The notes under the pieces are model-generated. The model ran no database searches and was not told the origin of the DNA. It worked only from the letters and a program-made list of their open reading frames with translations. A stretch of DNA of 54,211 nt from NCBI GenBank assembly GCA_026225095.1, contig JAMFSC010000249.1, positions 1-54,211 of the forward strand, written 5' to 3'. Below are positions 16,816-24,632 of the stretch, one piece after another. Every line of letters starts with the position of its first letter. Position 1 is the first letter of the stretch. The position numbers were made by a program, and so were the translations under genes. This DNA comes from a bacterium (GTDB taxonomy: Bacteria > Acidobacteriota > Terriglobia > Terriglobales > Acidobacteriaceae).

Positions 16816-18897
16816 ATGCTGAAATCGCATCTGCAATCCGCGCTGACATCCCTCCTCTTCCTCGCAGCCATCTCCCTGTCCGCGCAGGCTCCATCTCACG
16901 CACCGCTCCTCCCACGCCCGCAGCACATTCAATACGGCGAAGGCAGCATCCCCCTCTGCCATCTCACCATCACTCCCACCTCCATCCCCCCGGGCGACCT
17001 CGCACTTGTCCAATTACGAAGCCTCATCGACCATCCCTGCCCCACACCGAGCTCCTCCACAATCCCCATCACCCTGACTGTCGACGATCCCGATGAAGAT
17101 CTCCCCGGCCCCGACGACCACCCCTCCCCCACCTCCCGCGAGTCGTACACCCTCTCCATCCAACTCGACCACGTCACCCTCCACGCCCGCACCACCACCG
17201 GCCTCTTCTATGCCGTCCAGACCCTCCGCCAACTCGTCGAGGCCGACTCCCTCCCCCTCGTCGACATCAACGACTGGCCCTCCCTCCCCTATCGCGGCTT
17301 CATGATGGACATGAGCCATGGAGCCATCCTCACCGTCGACGAAGTCGAGCACCAGATCGACACCCTCGCCCAATGGAAGGGCAACCAGTACTTCTTCTAC
17401 GTCGAAACCGACCTCGACCTCAAGGGCTACCCTCTCCTCCACAAGTCATCCAACTGGTCCCCCCAGGACATCCACACCATCGTCGACTACGCCCGCCTCC
17501 GCCACGTCGACGTCGTCCCCTGCGTCGAACTCTTCGGCCACCTTCACGATCTCTTCCGCATCGAGCGTTACAGCCCCTCCGCCGCGCTCCCCCACGGCGG
17601 CGAAGCCAACCCCGCCGACCCGCAGGCCCAGGCCATCCTCGAGGACTGGCTCCGTCAATACGCCGCCCTCTTCCCCAGCCCCTGGCTCCACCTCGGCTTC
17701 GACGAACCCTTCGAGCTCGAACGCGCCAACACCCACACCGCGTCTGGTGTACCACCCGGAACCCTCTGGCTCCAGCATCTCGAACGACTAGCCAATCTCG
17801 CCTCCACCCTCGGCAAGCGACCCCTCTTCTGGGCCGACATCGACGAAGGCGCCTACATCTTCAACAAGTACCCCGGCCTCGCCGCCGGCCTGCCAAAAAA
17901 CGCCATCGCCGCACCCTGGTTCTACGACGCACGCCCCGACTACACCAACCTCCTCGACCTCTTCTCCACCAACCACGTCCCCATCCTCATCGCCACCGGC
18001 ATCTCCGACTGGGATAACATCGCGCCCGACTTCGACAGCACCTTCATCAACATCGACGGCTTCCTCGCCGCCGGACGCAAGGCCGACGCCCTCGGCATGG
18101 TCAACACCGAGTGGTCCGACTCCGCCCTCGCCCTCCATCGCGAAGCCCTTCCCGCCCTCGCCTACGGAGCCATCGCCGCCTGGCAATCCACCCCCGTCGA
18201 TCGCCCCCACTTCTTCACCGACTACAGCCGTATCCGCTACCCCGCACCCATCGCACCAAAGCTGGCCGCAGCCCTCGCCGCCATCGCCCGGTCCCAATCC
18301 CTCCTGCGCGATGCACTCGGCTCCGAGACCAGCTTCCGCATGTTCGAAGACCCCTTCCACCCACCAACCCTTGCCCGCATCACCCGATCGAAAGACAAGC
18401 TAGACAAGCTCCACCAGGCCAGGCAAGCCGCCGAAGACGCCGAACAAAGCCTCCTCGAAGCAAGCGAAATGCCAGCCAGCGAACAGCCCGATCGATCCTC
18501 CACGAAGGACGATCTCGACACCCTCCTCCTGGCCGCCCGCATGCTCGACTACACCGGCATGAAGTTCCTCTACGCCACCGAGATCGCCGCCAACTTCGCC
18601 GCCCTTCCCGCCCACCCAACCAACGATGACATCCAATACCTCCTCCGCCGCGAGACCAGCGCCCGCAACCACAGCCGCGTCGGCGATCTCATCGACCTCT
18701 CGGGAGAACTCACCCAGCAATATCGCGAAGAGTGGCTCAAGCAGTACAAGCCCTACCGCCTCTCAACCGCCGTCTCCCGCTTGCAGTCAGAGCAAACCTT
18801 CTGGCTCCACTTCCAGCAAAACCTCTGGACGATCACCCAGGACTTCAAACCAGGCGACCCCGCCCCAACCCTCGAACACACCCTCGCCCCGCGCTAA
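16816..18897 (+). CDS. GH20-like beta-N-acetylhexosaminidase family protein, exported
   Basis: A 693-residue protein from the ATG at 16816, which opens a clean signal peptide (MLKSHLQSALTSLLFLAAIS, then LSAQAPS). An N-terminal GH20b-like domain runs to about residue 150, ending TTGLFYAVQTLRQL, followed by a TIM barrel starting PYRGFMMDMSHG. The catalytic pair is probably Asp296-Glu297 in HLGFDEPFE; classical GH20 enzymes have HxGGDE here, so one glycine is replaced by Phe. The family removes terminal GlcNAc or GalNAc with substrate-assisted catalysis. A C-terminal helical region from about 500 is of unknown role. It faces away from the receptor gene, and a palindromic repeat follows its stop. 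Enzymatic specificity is inferred only. Confidence 0.8.
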   Translation: MLKSHLQSALTSLLFLAAISLSAQAPSHAPLLPRPQHIQYGEGSIPLCHLTITPTSIPPGDLALVQLRSLIDHPCPTPSSSTIPITLTVDDPDEDLPGPDDHPSPTSRESYTLSIQLDHVTLHARTTTGLFYAVQTLRQLVEADSLPLVDINDWPSLPYRGFMMDMSHGAILTVDEVEHQIDTLAQWKGNQYFFYVETDLDLKGYPLLHKSSNWSPQDIHTIVDYARLRHVDVVPCVELFGHLHDLFRIERYSPSAALPHGGEANPADPQAQAILEDWLRQYAALFPSPWLHLGFDEPFELERANTHTASGVPPGTLWLQHLERLANLASTLGKRPLFWADIDEGAYIFNKYPGLAAGLPKNAIAAPWFYDARPDYTNLLDLFSTNHVPILIATGISDWDNIAPDFDSTFINIDGFLAAGRKADALGMVNTEWSDSALALHREALPALAYGAIAAWQSTPVDRPHFFTDYSRIRYPAPIAPKLAAALAAIARSQSLLRDALGSETSFRMFEDPFHPPTLARITRSKDKLDKLHQARQAAEDAEQSLLEASEMPASEQPDRSSTKDDLDTLLLAARMLDYTGMKFLYATEIAANFAALPAHPTNDDIQYLLRRETSARNHSRVGDLIDLSGELTQQYREEWLKQYKPYRLSTAVSRLQSEQTFWLHFQQNLWTITQDFKPGDPAPTLEHTLAPR

Positions 18898-18920
18898 GAC
18901 GATCCGTCGGGGCACCGATA

Positions 18921-19077
18921 AAGTCGGGTGCCCCACCTTCGTCGCAACGCCTCACCGCAACGAGAGCGGATTGCCTGTTGCGAATGAGTTGGGTGCCCCA
19001 CCTTCGCGACACGTCTCATCGTCGCTAAGGTGGGCCGGAGCGCCACAACACCCACGCCACAGCGTCCAATCCATCTA
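18921..19077. repeat. palindromic interspersed repeat, copy A (partial copy plus full copy in tandem)
   Basis: A truncated unit (GGTGCCCCACCTTCG within 18921-18961) is followed by a full unit beginning AGCGGATTGCCTG and containing the stem arms CCCACCTT (about 18997-19004) and AAGGTGGG (about 19027-19034). Its right end, read leftward, TAGATGGATT, contributes the TAG stop of the gene at 19075-20253. The core matches copies at 32.5, 38.0, 41.1 and 45.7 kb. Confidence 0.85.
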
Positions 19078-20253
19078 AGCCGGCCGCCGAAAAACCCCAC
19101 CCCTCAGCACCTCCAGGTGCTCATCCGTAAACGCCGCTCCATGAAAAAGCGCCACCCCCGGCGCCCCCATCTCCCGAGCCGCGTCAATCTGTGCCGCAAT
19201 CTGCTGGATCGTATTCTTACCCGACGTCGAATCAATCGCCATCCCCGCATACACCGGACACGACAGCCCGATATCGCTCATCGTCAACGCCAGCTGCTCG
19301 CGAAACGTACTCATCTCCGACACATACACCTGCGGCACATAGTAGCGCAGCCACCCCGTCTGTCCCCACCGCCCCCAGTCCCTCCCCCGAATCCGGTCAT
19401 GCCTCCAGTCGAACCCGCCATTGGTCGAAAGCACCATCTGCGGATGCGCCTTCGCCAGCCGCTCCCGTATCTCCTCCATAAAAGCGCTGGTCCCGATCGT
19501 CCTGAAGTCCTCGGCCACCTGCGTATCCAGCACCTCGATCAGCTTCCTCCCATGCAGCTCCAGAAAGACCCTCTGGCAAAGCTCGCACACGCAATATCCA
19601 CGCTGTCCATAGCCCGGCTCTTCGATATGCAGCCCATGCAGCCCCGGGTACCGCGCAATCGCCCTCTCAAGCTGCGCCTGCATCCACGCCCGCGCCCCAA
19701 AGTGCTGCGGACATACATTCTCCACCCGCGTCGCATCCATCTTCATCAGAGTCTGCCCAGGCACCACCTCATCCAGCCGCTTGGCCATCCACTCCCTGCT
19801 CCCACCCAGCGCGGGATTGAACTCCGGAGACCCAACCTCGCGATAGTCCGTGAACGCATACCACATGTCCACATCCATCCCCGCCTTCGAGGCCTCGTCC
19901 ACCAGCACCCCGAGCCAGTCCCACGCCGCCGTCGGATGGTCCTTGCGATACTCCACATGGTCCAGCGCCGCCAGGTACCCGCTCACCGTCCACGGCAGCA
20001 GCAGGTTGAAGTTCGCCCGCGCAAACCGATCCACCATCGCCTTCACATCCAGCCGCCCCTGCCTCTCATCCTTCGCAATATGCTGCTCCGGATGAATCCA
20101 CACCGCACGAACCTCCTTCACCGGACGAGGAGCCCGCGCCACCTGCGCCATCTTAGCCGGCTTAGCCGTCTGCCCCCCCATCGGCAACCCACCCGCAATC
20201 CCCGCCGCCGAAAGCACTTGCAACACCCTGCGCCGACTCACCGATCCCGTCAT
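19075..20253 (-). CDS. Tat-exported TIM-barrel glycosidase-like protein
   Basis: A 392-residue protein with a twin-arginine signal (SVSRRRVLQVLSAAGIAGG). The mature part starts EVRAVWIHPEQH and reads like the GHL10/UPF0748 group of TIM-barrel proteins: RFARANFNLLLPW, VDEASKAGMDVDMWYAF, LHIEEPGYG, LSTNGGFDW and YYVPQVYVSEMSTF each mark successive strand ends. HIEEP offers candidate catalytic acids. A Cys pair in CVCELC could bind metal or form a disulfide. Activity in this group is poorly known; glycan cleavage in the periplasm is a reasonable inference from the GH20-like and lyase neighbours. It is downstream of the amidohydrolase in the same direction, 29 bp apart. Confidence 0.72.
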   Translation of the reverse strand: MTGSVSRRRVLQVLSAAGIAGGLPMGGQTAKPAKMAQVARAPRPVKEVRAVWIHPEQHIAKDERQGRLDVKAMVDRFARANFNLLLPWTVSGYLAALDHVEYRKDHPTAAWDWLGVLVDEASKAGMDVDMWYAFTDYREVGSPEFNPALGGSREWMAKRLDEVVPGQTLMKMDATRVENVCPQHFGARAWMQAQLERAIARYPGLHGLHIEEPGYGQRGYCVCELCQRVFLELHGRKLIEVLDTQVAEDFRTIGTSAFMEEIRERLAKAHPQMVLSTNGGFDWRHDRIRGRDWGRWGQTGWLRYYVPQVYVSEMSTFREQLALTMSDIGLSCPVYAGMAIDSTSGKNTIQQIAAQIDAAREMGAPGVALFHGAAFTDEHLEVLRGGVFRRPA

Positions 20254-20282
20254 CCATTCACCCCATTCTGAAATTCAGTCCT

Positions 20283-21119
20283 CTACCCAATCCCCAGCAA
20301 CCCCAGCGTATCCCGCTCCAGGATCCCCTCCGTCAGCCCCTCCGAGATCCGCGGCAGGCCCGAATTCCCCGTAATATCATTCACCTTCCGCAGAGCCTCC
20401 ACCGTACTCGCCGGAGTCGTAAACGGATAATCCGACCCCATCAGCAACTTGTGCCCACATCCATACTCCTGCGCCAGCATCAGCGCGTTATAAAACTGCC
20501 AGGGCCTGTAGTAGAGCGCCGAGATATCCGCATAAACATTCGGCTGCTTCCGGATCAGCACCACCGCATCCTCGACCCACGGATGCCCCATATGCGCCAC
20601 CACGATCTTCAGCCCCGGATACTCCAACGCCACATCCTCCACCTGGATCGGCAGCGCATACTTCAGCGGAGCCCTCCGCGGAAACGTAGTCCCCTGGTGA
20701 ATCAGCATCGGAATCCCGCGCTTCTCGCAAAACGCATACACCGGCTGCATCCGCTCATCCATCACATGAAAGTTCTGGTAGATCGGAGCCAGCTTCAGCC
20801 CCTGAAATCCATCCTGCAAAAAGCACTTCTCCATCTCATCCAGATAATCCGGCTCATTCGGATCGAGACAAGCAAATCCGATCAACTTCTCCGGATGCAA
20901 CGCCACATACCTCCGGATCAGCTCATTCGGCACCACCAGCCCAAGATGCTTCGCATGGAACCCGAACACGATCGCCCGGTCCACCGGCCCCATCGCCGCC
21001 CAGTGATCCTCCTCCGCGATATCGATGTCCGCCGGAGCCCCCCTGGCGATCGTTGCCTCCCGCTCCATCTCCTCGCTCCAATGCTCCGCCTTCCAAAGGT
21101 GCGTATGGCAATCGACCAT
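20283..21119 (-). CDS. amidohydrolase family 2 (TIM-barrel) protein
   Basis: A 278-residue protein starting MVDCHTHLW, where HTH is the metal motif of amidohydrolase-2 enzymes; LIHQGTTF, VVAHMGHPW and MGSDYPF supply the remaining His and the catalytic Asp. The ATG at 21119 is favoured over one at 21179 because it has ACGAGGA about ten bases upstream and begins right at the fold. Relatives include lactonases (for example L-fucono-lactonase), decarboxylases of the ACMSD type and other C-O or C-C hydrolases. Opening a sugar-acid lactone would fit the locus, but the exact role is unknown. Operator 3 lies about 80 bp upstream, shared with deacylase copy 2. Confidence 0.82.
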   Translation of the reverse strand: MVDCHTHLWKAEHWSEEMEREATIARGAPADIDIAEEDHWAAMGPVDRAIVFGFHAKHLGLVVPNELIRRYVALHPEKLIGFACLDPNEPDYLDEMEKCFLQDGFQGLKLAPIYQNFHVMDERMQPVYAFCEKRGIPMLIHQGTTFPRRAPLKYALPIQVEDVALEYPGLKIVVAHMGHPWVEDAVVLIRKQPNVYADISALYYRPWQFYNALMLAQEYGCGHKLLMGSDYPFTTPASTVEALRKVNDITGNSGLPRISEGLTEGILERDTLGLLGIG

Positions 21120-21199
21120 GTATCGGAATCCTCGTAACGCCAGCCTACCCCCGCCCTCTTCCTGCGCAAAGCCCATCACCGTCCCGCACCCCGATCACC

Positions 21200-21215
21200 G
21201 TCCAGCCCTCTGGAT
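21200..21215. promoter_or_regulatory. putative IclR operator 3 (amidohydrolase / deacylase divergent promoter)
   Basis: GTCCA-GCCCTC-TGGAT, nine of ten arm bases matching the consensus. Located 63 bp upstream of the deacylase ATG and about 80 bp upstream of the amidohydrolase ATG. Confidence 0.62.
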
Positions 21216-21277
21216 AACCCGACCTCCCGCCTTCACCCGACTCCAAAACCCACTGCTACACTCGAATCTCCAAACCC

Positions 21278-22885
21278 ATGCTCCTCCTTCGCAATGCCCT
21301 CATCCTCGACGGCACAGGAAGCCCTCCCTATCGCGGCAGCATGCTCGTCAGCCAAGGCAGAATCGTCTCCATCGGCGACCTTCCCATCCCCTCCGACGCC
21401 GACCAGCTCGACCTCCACGGCATGGCCCTCTCACCCGGCTTCATCGACCTCCACAGCCACTCCGACCTCAAGGTCCTCGAGAACCGCCGCGAAAAAAGCG
21501 ACCAGGGCATCACCACCGAGGTCGTCGGCAACTGCGGCTTCTCCCCCTACCCCTGCGGCTCCCACGCCGCCCTCCTGGCCGATCAAAACGAAGGCATCCT
21601 CAACGGCCCCACCTCCTGGCCCGGAGCCGCCGCCTACCTAGCCCAGGCTCGCCGCGACTCCCGCCTCGTTCACATCGAATCCCTCGTCGGCCACGGAGCC
21701 CTCCGCACCGCCATCTCCGGCCCCGACGCCTCATCCCCCGAACCCCTCCACCTCGACAGCCTCGAAGCCGCCCTCGACACCGCCCTGTCCGAAGGAGCCA
21801 TCGGCCTCTCCACCGGCCTCATGTACGCCCCCGGCTCCCAGGCCCCCTTCGCCGAGCTCGAAGCCCTCTGCCACATCGTCGCCCGCCACAACAAGCTCTA
21901 CACCACCCACATGCGCAGCTACTCCTGGCAGCTCATCGAAGCCCTCGAAGAGCAGATCGAGCTAGCCCGCCGCACCGGCTGCCGCCTCCAGATCTCCCAC
22001 CTCCAGGCCGTCGGCCGCGACAACTGGCCCAAGCAGCAACACGCCCTCGCCCTCATCGAGCAGGCCCACGCCGAAGGCATCGACATCGCCTTCGACTGCT
22101 ACCCCTATCTCGCCGGAAGCACCGTCCTGACCCAGCTCCTCCCCCAGGCGACCCTCAAAGACGGCCTCCCCGGCCTCCTCACCCTCCTCCGCGACCCCAC
22201 CACCCGCGCCCGTCTCGAACAGACCCTCCAGCACGAGACCGCCCAGCGCTGGGACGACATCTTCATCTCCTCCCTCACCACCCCCGCCAACCGCTCCCTC
22301 ATCGGCCAGCACCTCCAAACCATCGCCGAAGCCCGCCGCTGCAGCCCTCCCGCTGCCGTCATCGACCTCCTCCTCGAAGAGTCCGGCAAGGTCAACATCG
22401 TAGCCTTTAATCAGAGCGAGTCCAACCTCCACGCCCTCCTCACCCATCCCCTCAGCTCCATCATTACGGACGGCTTCTACGTCGCCGAACGCCCCCATCC
22501 ACGCCTCGCCGGGGCCTTCCCCACCTTCCTCGGCGAGTTCGTCCGCCGCCGCAACTGCCTCTCCCTCGCCGCCGCCATCCACAAGATCACCGCCGCCCCC
22601 GCCAGCCGCCTCGGCCTCAAGGATCGCGGCAACCTCACCCCCGGATCCATCGCCGACCTCACCATCTTCGACCCCGCGACCATCGGCACTACCGCCACCT
22701 TCGAGTCCCCATCCCTCCCTCCACATGGAGTCCATCTCGTCATCAAAGGACAGTTTCTTCTCCCCAAGTCGTCCAGCCTATTGGACAATCGCGGTATCCT
22801 GCCCTCAGGATCGCCTCTTGCACATGCTAGAGTGACGCATCGGACGACTCCAGAGACGCCAGGAGAACTTCACTATGAACGCTAG
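21278..22885 (+). CDS. N-acyl-D-amino-acid deacylase (amidohydrolase superfamily, copy 2)
   Basis: A 535-residue paralogue of 9917-11464 sharing HSHSD (His59, His61), VVGNCGFS (Cys86), TGLMYAPGS, TTHMRSY, QISHLQAVGR, FDCYPYLAGST and TDGFYVAERPHPR, so a complete zinc D-aminoacylase site. No ribosome site is obvious before the ATG; a weak promoter (TTCACC/TACACT, 19-base spacer) would put the transcript start close to it, so leaderless translation is possible. The last roughly 45 codons show no similarity to copy 1 and run across operator 4 into the start of iclR, overlapping that gene by 11 bp. Likely deacylates an N-acyl 2-amino acid or sugar acid in the cytoplasm. Confidence 0.88.
   Translation: MLLLRNALILDGTGSPPYRGSMLVSQGRIVSIGDLPIPSDADQLDLHGMALSPGFIDLHSHSDLKVLENRREKSDQGITTEVVGNCGFSPYPCGSHAALLADQNEGILNGPTSWPGAAAYLAQARRDSRLVHIESLVGHGALRTAISGPDASSPEPLHLDSLEAALDTALSEGAIGLSTGLMYAPGSQAPFAELEALCHIVARHNKLYTTHMRSYSWQLIEALEEQIELARRTGCRLQISHLQAVGRDNWPKQQHALALIEQAHAEGIDIAFDCYPYLAGSTVLTQLLPQATLKDGLPGLLTLLRDPTTRARLEQTLQHETAQRWDDIFISSLTTPANRSLIGQHLQTIAEARRCSPPAAVIDLLLEESGKVNIVAFNQSESNLHALLTHPLSSIITDGFYVAERPHPRLAGAFPTFLGEFVRRRNCLSLAAAIHKITAAPASRLGLKDRGNLTPGSIADLTIFDPATIGTTATFESPSLPPHGVHLVIKGQFLLPKSSSLLDNRGILPSGSPLAHARVTHRTTPETPGELHYER
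22771..22786. promoter_or_regulatory. putative IclR operator 4 (iclR-dehydrogenase-symporter operon)
   Basis: GTCCA-GCCTAT-TGGAC with perfect arms, 88 bp upstream of the regulator's ATG. It lies inside the extended 3' end of the upstream deacylase reading frame. Position suggests autoregulation. Confidence 0.68.
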
Positions 22886-23678
22886 CCGAACGCCCTCCGT
22901 ACCCGCAGTCGAACGCGCTCTCGGCCTCATGGAATCCCTCGCTCACTCCAAAAACGGGCTCTCCCTCTCCCAACTCGTCGAAACCTCCAACCTGCCCAAA
23001 AGCTCCATCCACTGCCTCCTGCTCACCCTCGAGCGCAACGGATATCTCCACCGAAGCACCCAGACAGGCCGCTACATGTTCGGCCTCAAGCTCTTCGGTC
23101 TCGCCAACACCACGCTCAGCGGCCTCCCCATGCGCGAACAGGCCGCACCCTTCCTCCTGCAGCTCATGGAGCGCACCGGCCTCACCGTCCACATGGGCGT
23201 GATGGATCAGTACGAAGCCGTCCTCATCGCGAAGTACGATCCACCCGGCTCCCGCGGCCTCGCCACCTGGCGCGGCAAACGCATGGAGGTCCACTGTACC
23301 GGCATCGGCAAGGCCCTCGGAGCCCACATGTCCGACGAAGACCTCCAGGCCCTCTACAAGCTCCGCAAGTTCCCCCGCCACAACGAAAACACCATCGCCA
23401 GCCTCCGCAAGCTGCAGGAGGAGTTCGCCCGCATCCGCCAGCGTACCTACTCCATCGACGACGAGGAAGACGAGATCGGCTGGCGCTGCATCGGGTCCCC
23501 CGTCTACAACGACGCCGGAGTCCCCGTCGCAGCCGTCAGCATCGCCGGAACCATCCATCAGATCCGCCCCGACAACATCGCCCGCCTCGCCGACCTGCTC
23601 CAGTCCTGCACCTCCGCCATCTCCTGTTCCTGGGGACACATCCATACCGAGGACAAGATTGCCTACAAGTCCGCCTGA
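22875..23678 (+). CDS. IclR-family transcriptional regulator
   Basis: A 267-residue protein with an N-terminal winged helix-turn-helix (about 8-65: VERALGLMESLA, LSLSQLVE, LPKSSIHCLLLTLERNGYL) and a C-terminal IclR effector domain (about 85-255: LTVHMGVMDQYEAVLI, CTGIGKALGA, DDEEDEIGWRCIGSPVYND, VAAVSIAGTI). AGGAGA seven bases before the ATG is a good ribosome site. IclR proteins bind as dimers of dimers to short palindromes and respond to small carboxylic acids or sugar acids. It is the only regulator in the catabolic locus and is co-transcribed with a dehydrogenase and a symporter. The five GTCCA-N6-TGGAC repeats are its likely targets; whether it activates or represses is not shown. Confidence 0.92.
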   Translation: MNASRTPSVPAVERALGLMESLAHSKNGLSLSQLVETSNLPKSSIHCLLLTLERNGYLHRSTQTGRYMFGLKLFGLANTTLSGLPMREQAAPFLLQLMERTGLTVHMGVMDQYEAVLIAKYDPPGSRGLATWRGKRMEVHCTGIGKALGAHMSDEDLQALYKLRKFPRHNENTIASLRKLQEEFARIRQRTYSIDDEEDEIGWRCIGSPVYNDAGVPVAAVSIAGTIHQIRPDNIARLADLLQSCTSAISCSWGHIHTEDKIAYKSA

Positions 23679-24630
23679 CCTTTCCTCTCCATCCGACCAC
23701 GTAGGCCTCGTCGGTCTTGGCCTTCTCGGTCGTGGCATCGCCGCCTGCCTCCTCGCCCACCGGATTCCAGTCACCGCCTATACCTCCGAGCCTCAGGACT
23801 TCGCACTCGCTCGAACCGTCATCACCGAGGCCATCGACGAGCTGATCGAACACGCCGCCTTCGACCCATCTCTCCGAACCACATGGCAGCAACACTTCAT
23901 AGAGGCCCCGTCCCTCGCCGCCCTCGCACCCTGCACCTTCGTCATCGAGAGCATCACCGAGAACGCCGAAGCCAAGAGCACCCTCTTCGCCGAACTTGAA
24001 ACCATCGTCGCCCCCACCGTCCCCATCGCCAGCAACACCTCCGCCCTTCCCATCTCGTCCCTCCAGCAAGGCCGCCGCAACCCCGAGCGCTTCCTCGGAA
24101 TGCACTGGGCGATCCCCTCCCACTGCACCCGCTTCCTCGAACTCATCCGCGGCGATCTCACCGACGACCACTCCATGGAAGCAGCCCATCGCCTCTCCCT
24201 CCGCATCGGCAAAGACCCCTGCATCGTCCACCACGACGTCCCCGGCTTTATCGTCAACCGCATCGGCTACGCCATGTACCGAGAGGCCTGTCATCTCCTC
24301 GCCACCGGAGTCGCCGACGCCGACACCATCGACCGCGCCTGCCGCAACTCCATCGGCCTCTGGGCCAGCATCTGCGGGCCGTTCCAATGGATCGACCTCA
24401 CCGGCGGACCAGCCCTCTACGCCACCGCCATGTCCGGCGTCCTGCCCACCCTCTCGAACGCGACCGAGGTTCCCGAACCCCTCGCGACGATGCTCCAGCA
24501 AGGCGACAAAGGCATCCTCAACGGTCGCGGCTTCTACCCCTACACCCCCGCCGACGCCCCCCGCCTCTGGGATCTCTACCGCAACCACGTCTGGCGGCTG
24601 CACGACATCCTCCCAGACATCCCCGAGTAG
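23659..24630 (+). CDS. 3-hydroxyacyl-CoA / lambda-crystallin-type NAD-dependent dehydrogenase (copy 2)
   Basis: A 323-residue paralogue of 8011-8976 with the Rossmann motif VGLVGLGLLGRG, SNTSALP, the catalytic-His loop GMHWAIPSH and GFIVNRIGYAMYREACHLL. It starts with TTG at 23659, preceded by GAGGA at a good distance, and overlaps the iclR stop by 20 bp; no nearby in-frame ATG would preserve the nucleotide-binding fold. Both copies keep MHWxxP instead of the HFFNP of true 3-hydroxyacyl-CoA dehydrogenases, pointing to a shared non-CoA substrate class. Probably oxidises a hydroxy acid intermediate of the pathway. Confidence 0.82.
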   Translation: MPTSPPDLSSPSDHVGLVGLGLLGRGIAACLLAHRIPVTAYTSEPQDFALARTVITEAIDELIEHAAFDPSLRTTWQQHFIEAPSLAALAPCTFVIESITENAEAKSTLFAELETIVAPTVPIASNTSALPISSLQQGRRNPERFLGMHWAIPSHCTRFLELIRGDLTDDHSMEAAHRLSLRIGKDPCIVHHDVPGFIVNRIGYAMYREACHLLATGVADADTIDRACRNSIGLWASICGPFQWIDLTGGPALYATAMSGVLPTLSNATEVPEPLATMLQQGDKGILNGRGFYPYTPADAPRLWDLYRNHVWRLHDILPDIPE

Positions 24631-24632
24631 CC

